DNA of 64,000 nucleotides from Bacillus sp. ISL-41 (GCF_018613235.1 NZ_JAGGQP010000053.1:1-64000), one strand, 5' to 3'; positions 1-8,255 are shown, counted from the first letter of the stretch. Numbers and translations are program-made. The notes: generated from the letters alone by a model not told the origin.

Positions 1-257
1 CTTGACAGCTTTGGCCTCTGTTCCGGCAAACCTGTCACAATAACTATGCTTTCTTGACAGCTTTGGCCTCTGCACCTTCAAACCTGTCACAATAACTATG
101 CTTTCTTGACAGCTTTGGCCTCTGCACCTTCAAACCTGTCACAATAACTATGCTTTCTTGACAGCTTTGGCCTCTGTCCGGCAAACCTGTCACAATAATG
201 TGCTTTTCTTGACAGCTTTAGCCTCTGTTCAGACAAACCTGTCACAATCAGGCCTTA
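1..257. repeat. 52-bp tandem array, family A (five units)
   Basis: Five head-to-tail units begin at 1, 53, 105, 157 and 208, so the period is 52, 52, 52 and 51 bp. Each unit carries a left arm TGACAGCTTTG and a right arm CAAACCTGTCA that pair as an inverted repeat with one mismatch at the same place in every complete unit checked. The right arm ends CTGTCACAA. Units differ mainly in the loop. The array lies beyond the 3' end of the ykuK-like gene and runs off the left edge, so there may be more units. No reading frame is supported here, and 258-375 shows nothing recognisable. Confidence 0.9.
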
Positions 258-375
258 TTGCCCTTTCAATGGAAAGTATAAAATGTATCTTCACTTTTTC
301 GACCCGTACTAAAACATTTTGGTCAAAAGGATTATGACAAACTTCATTCTTCAGTTCACATCTCGTTCGCTTTTC

Positions 376-900
376 CTATTTTGTATACCTGTTCGCATAA
401 CTGGAGGCCACAAATGAATCAGGCTTGATTTGTGCTTCGAGCCCGACTGATTCAATTCGCTTAATCATTTCATTCACATAAATTCTGGTTTTGTTTTTCG
501 TTCCCCGGCCCAGGTCCAAATGCCCCACCATCTTGAAACTGGCCCCTTTTTCGACATATGGAATCAATAGATCGATTATTTGTTTTTGCTTTTGCGGAGT
601 GAACATGCAGGCAACTTCCTGAGTGAAGTTAGTTTCCAACGAAATCTTCTCCTGTAAGGTTTCAATTCTCCTTGCTATATCAACGGACCGGTAACATGCC
701 CATACACCTTTGCATTCTCGTTGTATCACAACTCCAGTGATGAATCGCGTGTACGAACTATGTACTTGAGAGTCCGTGCCAATGATCAATCTGTGATTGC
801 CATTTGGCTGCACTTTGATGAATGACAGGATATGCTGGAAGACCTCCTCAAAATTCATATTCCGCTTTGACAAATTCTGAAAACCTTTTTGAAGTTTCAT
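376..900 (-). CDS. ykuK: YkuK family RNase H-like protein
   Basis: The 174-residue product matches the YkuK (DUF458) family in length and sequence. It includes an early beta-strand segment LIIGTDSQVHSS with the Asp typical of an RNase H-like fold, and a conserved MVGHLDLGRGTKNKT stretch near the C-terminus. The family's activity is not established, so nuclease function is inferred from the fold. A start at 909 is possible, but AGGTGG abuts that ATG. The ATG at 900 has proper spacing and gives the usual family length. It appears monocistronic, with a tandem array beyond its 3' end. Confidence 0.8.
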   Translation of the reverse strand: MKLQKGFQNLSKRNMNFEEVFQHILSFIKVQPNGNHRLIIGTDSQVHSSYTRFITGVVIQRECKGVWACYRSVDIARRIETLQEKISLETNFTQEVACMFTPQKQKQIIDLLIPYVEKGASFKMVGHLDLGRGTKNKTRIYVNEMIKRIESVGLEAQIKPDSFVASSYANRYTK

Positions 901-1069
901 TTCATCCACCTGCCATTTGCAGAATAGTTGTACTCATTTATATGCTACAACAGAGGTGGTTATCAGCATTTCTGCTTCTTTCTAACGTGATTCATTAATC
1001 AAGCATGTGTTTCATGCCTTTCAGGATTAAAATTGAGTATTATAAATACAGCGGCCATATGTTGAATAA

Positions 1070-1119
1070 GAAATGATCTACTCAAACATTGGTGGTGCAG
1101 GGTAGGTCATTTCTTTTTT
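1070..1119 (+). terminator. Hairpin with T-run, plus strand
   Basis: AGAAATGATCTAC pairs with GTAGGTCATTTCT with one internal mismatch, and a T-run follows at 1111-1119. It looks like a rho-independent terminator for plus-strand transcription. It overlaps the 3' end of the decayed toxin copy, where an antisense RNA would be expected to end. Confidence 0.5.
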
Positions 1120-1155
1120 AATTACAGAAATACCCTATCTGACTGCCGAAAATGA
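1078..1155 (-). pseudogene. Remnant of a second holin-like toxin gene
   Basis: Reading the minus strand up to the TAG at 1078-1080, the frame gives GISVIKKEMTYPAPPMFE. Its ends align with the C-terminus of the intact toxin (GISANKKKSPLFE, stop), and the DNA after the stop is nearly identical over 30 bp. Upstream, similarity fades after a few dozen bases and no start codon or ribosome binding site remains. The extent of the remnant at its 5' end is approximate. Confidence 0.55.
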
Positions 1156-1187
1156 TCATCTTATCGCGGCAGGTTAAAGCCATAATA

Positions 1188-1217
1188 TTTACTTTCCGCT
1201 TTAAAAATGTTTATAAT
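1188..1217 (+). promoter_or_regulatory. Candidate promoter for a toxin antisense RNA
   Basis: TTTACT at 1188-1193 and a perfect TATAAT at 1212-1217 are 18 bp apart. Transcription from here would run rightward through the toxin's terminator and 3' end, on the opposite strand. This is the arrangement of the antitoxin RNA in B. subtilis txpA/ratA and bsrE/bsrG loci. The RNA itself is inferred. Confidence 0.4.
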
Positions 1218-1238
1218 ATAACTATATAGTCCATATAT

Positions 1239-1271
1239 TAAAAAAGAGCTTCCGGCGGCAACCGGAAACTC
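1239..1271 (-). terminator. Terminator of the toxin mRNA
   Basis: On the minus strand GAGTTTCCGG pairs with CCGGAAGCTC around a short loop, followed by six T. It lies 55 bp after the toxin stop codon. Confidence 0.75.
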
Positions 1272-1325
1272 AATGTACAGCAAGCTGCTTGAAGTGCAGC
1301 GGCCATAGGTTGAATAAGAAATGAT

Positions 1326-1436
1326 CTACTCAAACAATGGGCTTTTCTTTTTGTTTGCAGAAATACCTAATGCGATTACGGCAATGATTAAAGTTGCAAA
1401 ACTAATCATCATGTTCATTGCTTCGTACGTAACCAT
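1326..1436 (-). CDS. Putative holin-like (type I) toxin, 36 aa
   Basis: The 36-residue product starts MVTYEAMNMMISFATL, continues as one hydrophobic helix (about residues 8-25) and ends with a Lys-rich tail. This is the pattern of the small membrane toxins annotated in Bacillaceae as putative holin-like toxin, related to TxpA/BsrG-type type I toxins. An in-frame upstream ATG at 1511 would add 25 untypical residues. The ATG at 1436 is preceded by AGAGGGTGA at good spacing, so it is preferred. A terminator follows at 1239-1271, a candidate antisense promoter faces it, and a decayed copy lies beyond. Toxicity and antisense control are inferred from the family. Confidence 0.75.
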   Translation of the reverse strand: MVTYEAMNMMISFATLIIAVIALGISANKKKSPLFE

Positions 1437-1655
1437 CAGCGTCACCCTCTTTCCTAAGAAAGTGAGTAATGACCGCTGCCCACCCCGCATTTGCTGTACA
1501 AATATAAGCATATAACGAGAATGTATGTTTGTATATCTATTAGGGCTTTTCGCAGAGGTTGTAAGTGATTTGAACAGCCTTCTGCTTTTTCCGCTGATCT
1601 TGTCTGAAGTTTCACCTGCTTCGGATAATTTCTAGCACTTGTACCTTCCTGTCTC

Positions 1656-2390
1656 CTACATCCTGCTGCTCAACTGCTTCCCAATAAACTCCTTAAATGC
1701 CTTTATCGGTTTTCTTTGCAAAGAACTCCTCCACTTTACATATTCCAACGCAAGGATACAGAGGATGAGCCAAATGCCTCCTGCCAGGTAGCCGGCGATG
1801 ACGTCGCTTGGATAGTGAGCTCCTAGATAAATCCTGCTGATCCCGATGAACATAATCAACACACCATATATGCACAGTACCATCCACTTAATTGTTTTTC
1901 GGAGGCTGGAACGGAACAGTAAATAACTCAGGAATCCGTAAAAAATCAAAGACCCCATAGAGTGGCCGCTTGGAAAGCTGTAGCCGATTGCGTCAATGGT
2001 TTCATCGATTGAAGGTCGTTCCCTTCCATAATAGTATTTCAAAAGTTTGGTCAGGAGGCCTCCACCGCCTATGCCGATAATGAAAAAAAGAATGCTCCAT
2101 TTATCTCTCTTTTTAAACCATAGGAATGAAATGATTATGATCGAGAAAATGGTCAGGAACCAGACGGAACCCAACTCGGTGAAAATAAACAAAATCATAT
2201 CTAACACATCATTTTCTATATAATAAAAGAATTGAATAATGCTTTCATCAAATCTTTTAACCTCGGATTCCAGCAATTCTTCCGCCAGCTCAGCAAATAA
2301 GTAGAGAAAGGTAATCGATGTTCCTAAGCCAGCAGCTACCATAAGGATTGGAAGGATCGCGTTTTTTGCCTTTGTTTTATTTTCAACCAT
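1656..2390 (-). CDS. PAP2 family membrane phosphatase
   Basis: An integral membrane lipid phosphatase of the PAP2/undecaprenyl-pyrophosphatase (BcrC-like) superfamily. The three motifs are present: K(x6)RP at about residues 118-126 (KYYYGRERP), PSGH at 140-143, and SR(x5)H(x3)D at 185-196. Six hydrophobic segments surround them. The likely substrate is a lipid phosphate or pyrophosphate at the outer face, but sequence alone does not say which. The frame can be extended upstream to 2498, yet that extension crosses the terminator of the neighbouring lipoprotein gene. The ATG at 2390 lies 13 bp after GAGGGGGAG and is preferred, though the spacing is a little long. Confidence 0.8.
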   Translation of the reverse strand: MVENKTKAKNAILPILMVAAGLGTSITFLYLFAELAEELLESEVKRFDESIIQFFYYIENDVLDMILFIFTELGSVWFLTIFSIIIISFLWFKKRDKWSILFFIIGIGGGGLLTKLLKYYYGRERPSIDETIDAIGYSFPSGHSMGSLIFYGFLSYLLFRSSLRKTIKWMVLCIYGVLIMFIGISRIYLGAHYPSDVIAGYLAGGIWLILCILALEYVKWRSSLQRKPIKAFKEFIGKQLSSRM

Positions 2391-2483
2391 ATTGTACGTA
2401 TTTCTCCCCCTCTCATTCTTCATAATAGACGTTTTCCCATCTATAAAATTCGCAAACAATATACACGGGTTTTTGAATGCATA

Positions 2484-2537
2484 GAAAAAACTGCACATCC
2501 GGGATTAGAAGGTACTTCTAACTCCAGAGTGCAGTTC
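2484..2537 (-). terminator. Terminator after lipoprotein gene
   Basis: On the minus strand AACTGCAC pairs with GTGCAGTT, enclosing an inner stem GTTAGAAG/CTTCTAA, followed by T-rich DNA. It lies directly after the gene at 2559-3059. Confidence 0.75.
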
Positions 2538-2558
2538 AATTAGCTTACATTAATTAAT

Positions 2559-3059
2559 TTAGTTACTCAACTTTTCAGACAATCCATCATCATTCAAGTA
2601 TTGAATACTAGTGATTTTCCCTTCATTGTTGAATTTAGCTCTGCCTGTAACCTCAGCAGAATTTTCTCCGCTATCTCCCTTGCCGTACAATACGTTCACT
2701 TTAAAGGTGTAAGTATCTTCATCCTTTTCAACCTTTACTTTATCCATCTTTATTTCCTTATCATTATTAAGAGCAACAAGGACATATTGGTAAGCTGAGG
2801 TAGAAATGAAGCTATTGTACCTTTCTTCTGTAAAATAAGGCTTATACCTTTTTTCATAATATTGTTCAAGTTTTTCGATATTGTCCGCCCCCTCAATAAA
2901 TTCAGGATCCGGTCCCGTGAACTGATGCTCTAAAACTGTCTGAAGGGCCGTGATGTTCGGATCCTTAGATAATGGCTTATCAGTTGCAAAGCAGCCGGTG
3001 ACAAACAAAAGAACGCATGATAAAAGCAGAGACAATGACAATGTTAGTCTATAATTCAA
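2559..3059 (-). CDS. Lipoprotein of unknown function
   Basis: The 166-residue product has a signal peptide with hydrophobic core (about residues 5-21) and a lipobox VTGC, so the mature protein should be a membrane lipoprotein starting at Cys23. The rest is hydrophilic with a beta-rich C-terminal half (YTFKVNVLYGKG...). It resembles the small secreted lipoproteins common in Bacillaceae, but no family is recognised. It has its own terminator and lies between the PBP gene upstream and the PAP2 gene downstream, all on the minus strand. Confidence 0.7.
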   Translation of the reverse strand: MNYRLTLSLSLLLSCVLLFVTGCFATDKPLSKDPNITALQTVLEHQFTGPDPEFIEGADNIEKLEQYYEKRYKPYFTEERYNSFISTSAYQYVLVALNNDKEIKMDKVKVEKDEDTYTFKVNVLYGKGDSGENSAEVTGRAKFNNEGKITSIQYLNDDGLSEKLSN

Positions 3060-3226
3060 TAATTATCACCTCATTATCCTATTACGAACAAATATGTAAA
3101 AAAGTTCCGTTTAGATATTTTTTTCAGAAGTATGTGATAGACCAATACTTTCGTTCAATGGTTTTTTCAGCATGGACTCTCCCGCATTTCCCCAAAAAAA
3201 GCAATGGGTCACACAACCCTTTGCTT

Positions 3227-5401
3227 CTAATCGTCATCCTTTTTTTCTTCTTTCTCCCGCTTTTTCTCCACTTCCTTCTCTCTCTTCTCCAGTTCCTCCT
3301 CTCTCTTCTCCTCTTCTTCCTCGGGCTTCTTCCCCTCTTCTTCTCTCTTCTTTTCTTCTCTCTTCTTTTCTTCCTCGTCTCGCTTCTTCTCTTTCTTTTC
3401 TTGTTCTTTCTCTCTCTTTTCCTCCTCTTTCTCTCTCTTCTTATCTTCTTCCCTTCTCTCCTCTTCCTGTTTCTTATGGTCATTTATCTGCTTTTCGATC
3501 GAAGACAAATTAAATTGGTTTTGTGAAAATTGATTAATAGACTTGGAGAAAATTTCTCGGAATATGATTGTAACGGTGGCGCTGCTTGATTCTGTTAAAT
3601 AGTGGTTTTCATCTGTCTTGTCATAACCCATCCAGACTGCTCCGACAATTTCGGGTGAGTATCCCACGAACCAGTGATCCTTGGTTCCGTCGTTATTCCC
3701 AAAAGGAGCTTCTGTTGTTCCAGTTTTACCGGCAATTTCCCAGCCATCGACTCTTGCATTTTTGCCAGTACCTTCCTGAACCGCCCCTCGAAGCATGTAA
3801 GTTACTTTATCAGCAACCTTCTCATCCGTTACTCTGATTGCGTTATTATTCCATCTGCCAATGAGGTTTCCTTCTGCATCCTCTATCCGTTTAATGGAAT
3901 GGGCCTGCACCATCGTCCCCCTATTAGGATAAGCAGAAAAAGCTTGGGCCATTGATAATGGAGATACTCCTTCATCCATTCCGCCCAGTGCCAAGCCGAG
4001 ATTATGGTCCTTTTCCTCTAATTTAATCCCAAAACGTTCCACTGCATTGATTCCATATTTTATCCCCATTTTATCAAGCAGCCAGACGGGCGGTACATTA
4101 TAGGAGTTCACCACCGCCTCGTACATGGTCACCTCTCCGCGGAACTGCTTATCATAATTCATTGGCTGATATCCATCTATATTAATAGGCGAATCCTTCA
4201 GCATATCAAACATATCGTAGCCTTGCTCCAGAGCAGGCGTATATACGGCCAATGGCTTCATGGCAGAACCTGGCTGCCGCTTCAGCTGTGTTGCACGATT
4301 AAACCCGCGAAAGGTATGTTCTCCTCTGCCGCCAACAATCGCTGCTATCCCGCCTGTCTTTGGAGTGATAAAAACGGCCCCACTCTGGACCAGCTGATCA
4401 GACTGGCTACCTGGAAACATACTCTTATCCTTGTAGACTTCTTCAACTGCTGTCTGAATTTCAGGATTCATTTCAGTATAAATTCGCAGGCCGCCAGATA
4501 GAATTTCATTTTCTGTAAGGCCATATTTCTTTATTGCTTCTTCAATAATATGGTCAACATAATAAGGGTATTTTCCTTTATACTCATCAATCTTCTTGCC
4601 TTGCAGGACAATTTGCTGTTCCTTCGCTTCTTCCAGCTCCTTTTGACTGATATATCCTTCACTTTCCATTAGCGACAAAACTAAATCTCTCCGCTCAACA
4701 GACTTATCCATGTCTTTAAAAGGAGATAAAAGCGAGGGGGCTTTTATAAGTCCTGCAATCATCGCCGATTCACTTATTGTCAGTTCACTGACATCCTTGC
4801 CAAAGTACGTTTGTGCGGCCCGCTGTATGCCCCATGCGCCTTCGCCAAAATAAATCTGGTTTAAGTACCTTTCGATTATTTCTTCTTTAGAGTATTTTCG
4901 TTCGATTTTCTTCGTAAAAATCAGTTCTTTAAATTTCCTTGTATAAGTGCGTTCCTGTGTTAAAAAAGCATTTTTCGCCAGCTGCTGGGTCAGAGTGCTG
5001 CCCCCAGCAACAATTTCTCCTTCTAACGTATTTTGCATGAAGGCTTTAGCGATCGCAAAATAGTTAATTCCATCATGCTTATAAAATCTTTGGTCCTCCG
5101 TTGAAATGACAGCATGTATCAGATGTTCCGGAATTTGGTCGATGCTTACTCCTTCAATGTTTGAAACGGCCAACTTGCTTGCTATAGCATCATTTTGATC
5201 ATAAATGATCGTCGGCTGCGGAGCCGGATCTTCAAGCTTGCTGACGTCACTGGTCCAAATCATAATATTTAGCACAAGAAGACCCAAAAGGAACAAACCG
5301 ATACCAATACCAATAATTTTAGACTTCGTACTTTTTGTATTAAATTCGCTCCATATCCTGCTTGACGACTGTCGTTGCCGCCTTCTCTCCACTCTACCCA
5401 C
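3227..5401 (-). CDS. Class A penicillin-binding protein (PBP1A family) with charged tail
   Basis: A bifunctional peptidoglycan glycosyltransferase and D,D-transpeptidase anchored by one membrane helix (about residues 28-49). The glycosyltransferase domain has EDQRFYKHDG (102-111) and GGSTLTQQLAKN (133-144). The transpeptidase domain has SAMK (catalytic Ser379), SYN (433-435) and KTGT (559-562). Residues 641-724 are an almost pure run of Glu, Lys, Arg and some Asp with no hydrophobic residues to speak of, predicted as an extended single alpha helix outside the cell. The matching DNA (about 3227-3480) is nearly all pyrimidine on the plus strand. The core is ordinary, and the tail is unusual for the family. 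Confidence 0.9.
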   Translation of the reverse strand: MGRVERRRQRQSSSRIWSEFNTKSTKSKIIGIGIGLFLLGLLVLNIMIWTSDVSKLEDPAPQPTIIYDQNDAIASKLAVSNIEGVSIDQIPEHLIHAVISTEDQRFYKHDGINYFAIAKAFMQNTLEGEIVAGGSTLTQQLAKNAFLTQERTYTRKFKELIFTKKIERKYSKEEIIERYLNQIYFGEGAWGIQRAAQTYFGKDVSELTISESAMIAGLIKAPSLLSPFKDMDKSVERRDLVLSLMESEGYISQKELEEAKEQQIVLQGKKIDEYKGKYPYYVDHIIEEAIKKYGLTENEILSGGLRIYTEMNPEIQTAVEEVYKDKSMFPGSQSDQLVQSGAVFITPKTGGIAAIVGGRGEHTFRGFNRATQLKRQPGSAMKPLAVYTPALEQGYDMFDMLKDSPINIDGYQPMNYDKQFRGEVTMYEAVVNSYNVPPVWLLDKMGIKYGINAVERFGIKLEEKDHNLGLALGGMDEGVSPLSMAQAFSAYPNRGTMVQAHSIKRIEDAEGNLIGRWNNNAIRVTDEKVADKVTYMLRGAVQEGTGKNARVDGWEIAGKTGTTEAPFGNNDGTKDHWFVGYSPEIVGAVWMGYDKTDENHYLTESSSATVTIIFREIFSKSINQFSQNQFNLSSIEKQINDHKKQEEERREEDKKREKEEEKREKEQEKKEKKRDEEEKKREEKKREEEGKKPEEEEEKREEELEKREKEVEKKREKEEKKDDD

Positions 5402-5583
5402 TGTTGTTAACCACCTTATCTACTAATGTTCATTAAACATGCTGCAAAAGTGAGTTTATTCCTTTCCAGTTCATTGCTATATATCCAAGAGCGCTATAGC
5501 GTTTTATTTTTTTATCCAATATAACAAAGACTTATTAGCCAAAATGAAAAAATGGGATTAGTATTTCTCGAATGACTAACATC

Positions 5584-5621
5584 ACAAAAAAGCACGGCAG
5601 TAATCAAGTCAAACTGCCGTG
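5584..5621 (-). terminator. Terminator after RsbR-type gene
   Basis: CACGGCAGT pairs with ACTGCCGTG around an 11-base loop, followed by a T-run on the minus strand, 14 bp after the stop of the gene at 5636. Confidence 0.85.
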
Positions 5622-5635
5622 TTTCTCTGTCTTAT

Positions 5636-6463
5636 TTATTTTTCATGAGCCAATATCGCCTGCTGGACGGTTCCATATGTGTTCAATTTAGAGAAGTCAA
5701 TACCAGTGTTGATCACGTCGACTGCGAGTTCAGGCCGAATGCCTGTCAGCATCGTCTCAATCCCGATCAATCTCAGGACTTTATTGATATTGAAGATGCG
5801 CGCTGCAATTTCTGCATCAATCATAGCGATACCAGAAAAGTCGATAATTAGGTTCTTGATTCTGAGTTCACTGATTTTTGGGATTACATGGGTCATGATA
5901 TGGTCGCTGCGTTCGTAATCGAATTCGCCGATCAATGGCAGGATGGCCATGTCCTCTGCGAGCGGAACGATTGGGGATGATAGCTCTGTAATCATTTTTT
6001 GATTCCTTTTGTTCTCTTCATTAGCAAGCATTTCCCGTTCCATCATTGTTTCCGTAATGCTCAAATCCAGCAAGTAGCTAATTCGGTTATTGACGAAAAC
6101 AACTTCTTCAGTGGAAAGCCCCTCTCCGATTGAAAATTTTGTCATCATTTCAATTAGCTGAAGCCGGGTTTCTGCATATGGCTTGAGGATACTCGCAAGC
6201 TCTTCATGGCTGAATTGATATTCGCGTCTGTTTGCTTGTCGAACTTTATACCACTTGATAAATTTCTCAGCCACTGTTTCCTTTGATAGGTTCAGTGTTT
6301 CACCGAGAAATTCCATAAGAGCTTTGTTTGTTTTTACTGATTGCTGGATGATTTCTTCAGGCAGAGTGATTTCAAGCTTTTTCACATTATAATCTGTAAT
6401 TTCCTTACTGATCGTCTCTGCATGATCGATGAGGTATTTAGAAAATCTTTCGATGGAATTCAC
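5636..6463 (-). CDS. RsbR-type stressosome protein with C-terminal STAS domain
   Basis: The 275-residue length and layout match RsbR co-antagonist paralogues: a helical N-terminal sensory domain (about 1-150), a linker, and a STAS domain (about 160-272). The linker motif ELSSPIVPL leads into the STAS core LIIDFSGIAMID and ends GTVQQAILAHEK. RsbR proteins form the stressosome with RsbS and release RsbT to activate sigma-B. The position after ELS is Ser, and the residue after the second motif is Ala (IDAE), so the usual phosphothreonines may be absent. GTG start at 6463 follows AGGAGCTGAATTT. It is monocistronic, with two further RsbR-type proteins at 8396 and 61043. Confidence 0.85.
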   Translation of the reverse strand: MNSIERFSKYLIDHAETISKEITDYNVKKLEITLPEEIIQQSVKTNKALMEFLGETLNLSKETVAEKFIKWYKVRQANRREYQFSHEELASILKPYAETRLQLIEMMTKFSIGEGLSTEEVVFVNNRISYLLDLSITETMMEREMLANEENKRNQKMITELSSPIVPLAEDMAILPLIGEFDYERSDHIMTHVIPKISELRIKNLIIDFSGIAMIDAEIAARIFNINKVLRLIGIETMLTGIRPELAVDVINTGIDFSKLNTYGTVQQAILAHEK

Positions 6464-6503
6464 AAATTCAGCTCCTATAAAAAGTTCCTTTTTTCTTTTT
6501 AAG

Positions 6504-6514
6504 ATTATACCATG
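6504..6514 (-). promoter_or_regulatory. Extended -10 element before the STAS gene
   Basis: On the minus strand the sequence reads CATGGTATAAT, a perfect TATAAT with an upstream TG, about 40 bp before the GTG start. No good -35 is seen, which fits an extended -10 promoter. Confidence 0.45.
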
Positions 6515-6552
6515 TTTAGGTGGTTATATATAATTTCAACCACACCGAACAT

Positions 6553-6580
6553 AAAAAAACGGCAGTTAGCGAGCTGCCGC
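6553..6580 (-). terminator. Terminator of the DMT/Crp operon
   Basis: CGGCAG and CTGCCG pair around an 8-base loop, followed by seven T on the minus strand, just after the stop at 6594. Confidence 0.85.
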
Positions 6581-6593
6581 GAAAGATTTCCCC

Positions 6594-7088
6594 TTATGAT
6601 AAATCTGCTTTTTGATTCAGCTTGGAAGCGACAGCATCAACTTTTTCTTCGCTGCCTTCGCTCCATTTAAAGACAATGGCTCCTGCTATGATTACAAGTA
6701 CTCCAAGGAATTGCTGCCATGTAAAAGGCACCTTCTCCAATCCCATCCAGCCTAACGAATCCAATAATACGGCGAACCCAAGCTGAGAAGTCAACACAAT
6801 TGAAATTGCAAGGGTCGGTCCGAGAAATTTTATGGCCTGTACGATGCCTGCAACAACCCCGATTCCGAGCAAGCCACTGAACCAGTACCATCCTTTCATT
6901 TGCTGCAGATCGAACATTTGGCCGCCTTCAAAGAGCAAGCCAAGTAAAAAGGATGCCAGGAAACCCAGCCCCAGTACTAATGTCGTAGTCGTCCATGAGC
7001 CCGCTTTTTCATTGACCTTGCTGTTAAAAATATTCTGCATGCCAACAAGCGTGCCGGCAATTATCGCGAATAGTAAGCCTAATAGCAT
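6594..7088 (-). CDS. DMT family transporter (DUF606/YdcZ-like)
   Basis: A 164-residue membrane protein with five predicted helices and the MLLGLLFAIIAGTLVGMQN start typical of DUF606 members of the drug/metabolite transporter superfamily. A second half-size DUF606 gene lies at 7830, and a Crp/Fnr regulator lies between them. Gaps of 18 and 24 bp place all three in one operon. Half-size DMT proteins often work as heteromeric pairs, so the two may form one exporter. The substrate is unknown. The C-terminal hydrophilic tail (about 145-164) extends beyond the family core. Confidence 0.8.
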   Translation of the reverse strand: MLLGLLFAIIAGTLVGMQNIFNSKVNEKAGSWTTTTLVLGLGFLASFLLGLLFEGGQMFDLQQMKGWYWFSGLLGIGVVAGIVQAIKFLGPTLAISIVLTSQLGFAVLLDSLGWMGLEKVPFTWQQFLGVLVIIAGAIVFKWSEGSEEKVDAVASKLNQKADLS

Positions 7089-7106
7089 AGTGTGTCCTCC
7101 AGATTT

Positions 7107-7805
7107 TTACTCATAAAGATCTTCTTTAGCCAGGGACTTTAATCCCTCCAGATCCTTGATTACAATTGCTCCGTTATCCCGCTCCACCATTCCTTTTATA
7201 CAGAAATCTTTAATGACTCTATTAAGATGCCGGTAGCTGGTTCCAATTAAATTGGCAATGTCCGTCAGGTTAGATGTATTAACCTTCCCATTGATGAGCG
7301 CTTCATTTTCGTCATAGGCCACAGACACGAGATAGCTCGCTAACCGGGTTTCAACCGGATAGAGGATGTTATGGCGCATGAACTGGGACTTGATATAGAA
7401 TTTCCTTGTAATGATTTTCAGCAAAAATTGCAGGAACGGTGAGTGGTCTTTTAAAAATCTTCGCACCACCGTTTGGCGTACTCCGATCATGACGACCGAA
7501 GAAACAGCCTCAACAGTATTGATCGTGTCGATTTCCTGTACATATTCAATATCACCAATGACTTCTATTGGAGTTTTAAAGGAAAGGATCAATGTCTTGC
7601 CCTCTTCTGAAGTGGTGAAAATCTTCACTTTCCCCTTAACCAGTATATATAGGTACTCAACAGGCTCACCTTGTGAACAAATCTGTTCCCCTTTCTCAAA
7701 TTCGAATAATGTTAAGTATGGAATGATTTCCTTAGTAAATAAGGTTTCAACCTTGTAAGACCGCAAATACCTTTCTATCTGTTCAGTTCCATTGATTTCT
7801 TTCAT
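7107..7805 (-). CDS. Crp/Fnr family transcriptional regulator
   Basis: The 232-residue product has a cyclic-nucleotide-binding-like beta-roll (about 30-120, with EFEKGEQICSQGEPVEYLYIL and GKVKI) and a winged helix-turn-helix near the C-terminus (LTDIANLIGTSYRHLNRVIKDF, about 180-201). No Cys cluster for an Fe-S sensor is seen, so it is not a classical Fnr. It resembles YeiL-like regulators. Encoded between two half-size DMT transporter genes, it is the likely regulator of this operon. Confidence 0.85.
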   Translation of the reverse strand: MKEINGTEQIERYLRSYKVETLFTKEIIPYLTLFEFEKGEQICSQGEPVEYLYILVKGKVKIFTTSEEGKTLILSFKTPIEVIGDIEYVQEIDTINTVEAVSSVVMIGVRQTVVRRFLKDHSPFLQFLLKIITRKFYIKSQFMRHNILYPVETRLASYLVSVAYDENEALINGKVNTSNLTDIANLIGTSYRHLNRVIKDFCIKGMVERDNGAIVIKDLEGLKSLAKEDLYE

Positions 7806-7829
7806 ACAGCTTTCCCTGCCTTTTTTCGA

Positions 7830-8255
7830 TTACCAGCCGAGGATGACCACGCCGACTATCATCATTGTAATACCAACCAGCTGAGGCACCCTCATTTTTT
7901 GTTTCTTTAGCTCGAACCATCCGTTGCGGTCAATCAGGAAGGTTATTCCCAGCTGGGCAATCAACATCGCAGAAACCGTTAATGTGACGCCAATGTAATG
8001 GATCGCTGTAACATTTCCAAAGACAACAATTGCTCCAAACATACCGCCAATTAAGTAAAGAGGCTTTACTTTCCTTAATCCCTGCCATTGTCCCTTTGTA
8101 TAAAAGACCAAGACGAACAATGCAACCATAAATCCGGTAAGCTGTGTAAGCGAAGCTGTCTGCCATGTACCAATATCCTGACTGATTTTCGCATTGGCCA
8201 CACCCTGCAGCGTTATAAAAGCTCCCCCTAAAAGTGCAAAAATCAAACCTTTCAT
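7830..8255 (-). CDS. DMT family transporter (DUF606/YdcZ-like), second subunit
   Basis: A 141-residue membrane protein with five hydrophobic helices (first about 1-22, MKGLIFALLGGAFITLQGVANAKIS). It is homologous to the product at 6594 along its length but lacks its hydrophilic tail. It is the first gene of the three-gene operon, with GGGGAGAGAG before the ATG. The pair probably forms one small-molecule transporter with opposite membrane orientations, which is inferred from other half-size DMT pairs. Confidence 0.8.
   Translation of the reverse strand: MKGLIFALLGGAFITLQGVANAKISQDIGTWQTASLTQLTGFMVALFVLVFYTKGQWQGLRKVKPLYLIGGMFGAIVVFGNVTAIHYIGVTLTVSAMLIAQLGITFLIDRNGWFELKKQKMRVPQLVGITMMIVGVVILGW

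Larger units (their letters stand above)
1049..1336. repeat. 40-bp direct repeat pair (1049-1088 and 1297-1336)
   Basis: Two 40-bp copies differ at one position and sit 248 bp apart. Each covers the last codons of a small toxin reading frame on the minus strand plus the sequence just after its stop. The right copy belongs to the intact toxin gene and the left to a decayed one. This is best explained by an old tandem duplication of the toxin locus rather than by a mobile element. Confidence 0.8.

Noticed and set aside
1-257. CRISPR array
   Set aside because: Spacing is constant at 52 bp and the loops between arms are repeated, so there are no unique spacers. No cas genes are present.
1321-1515. 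Plus-strand frame opposite the holin-like toxin
   Set aside because: The toxin frame on the minus strand has an RBS, a known family pattern and a terminator. The plus-strand frame has none.
3017-3526. Leu/Phe/Ser-rich plus-strand frame and other frames opposite the PBP tail
   Set aside because: It is the complement of the charged PBP tail codons. The polypyrimidine strand gives long open frames without signals.
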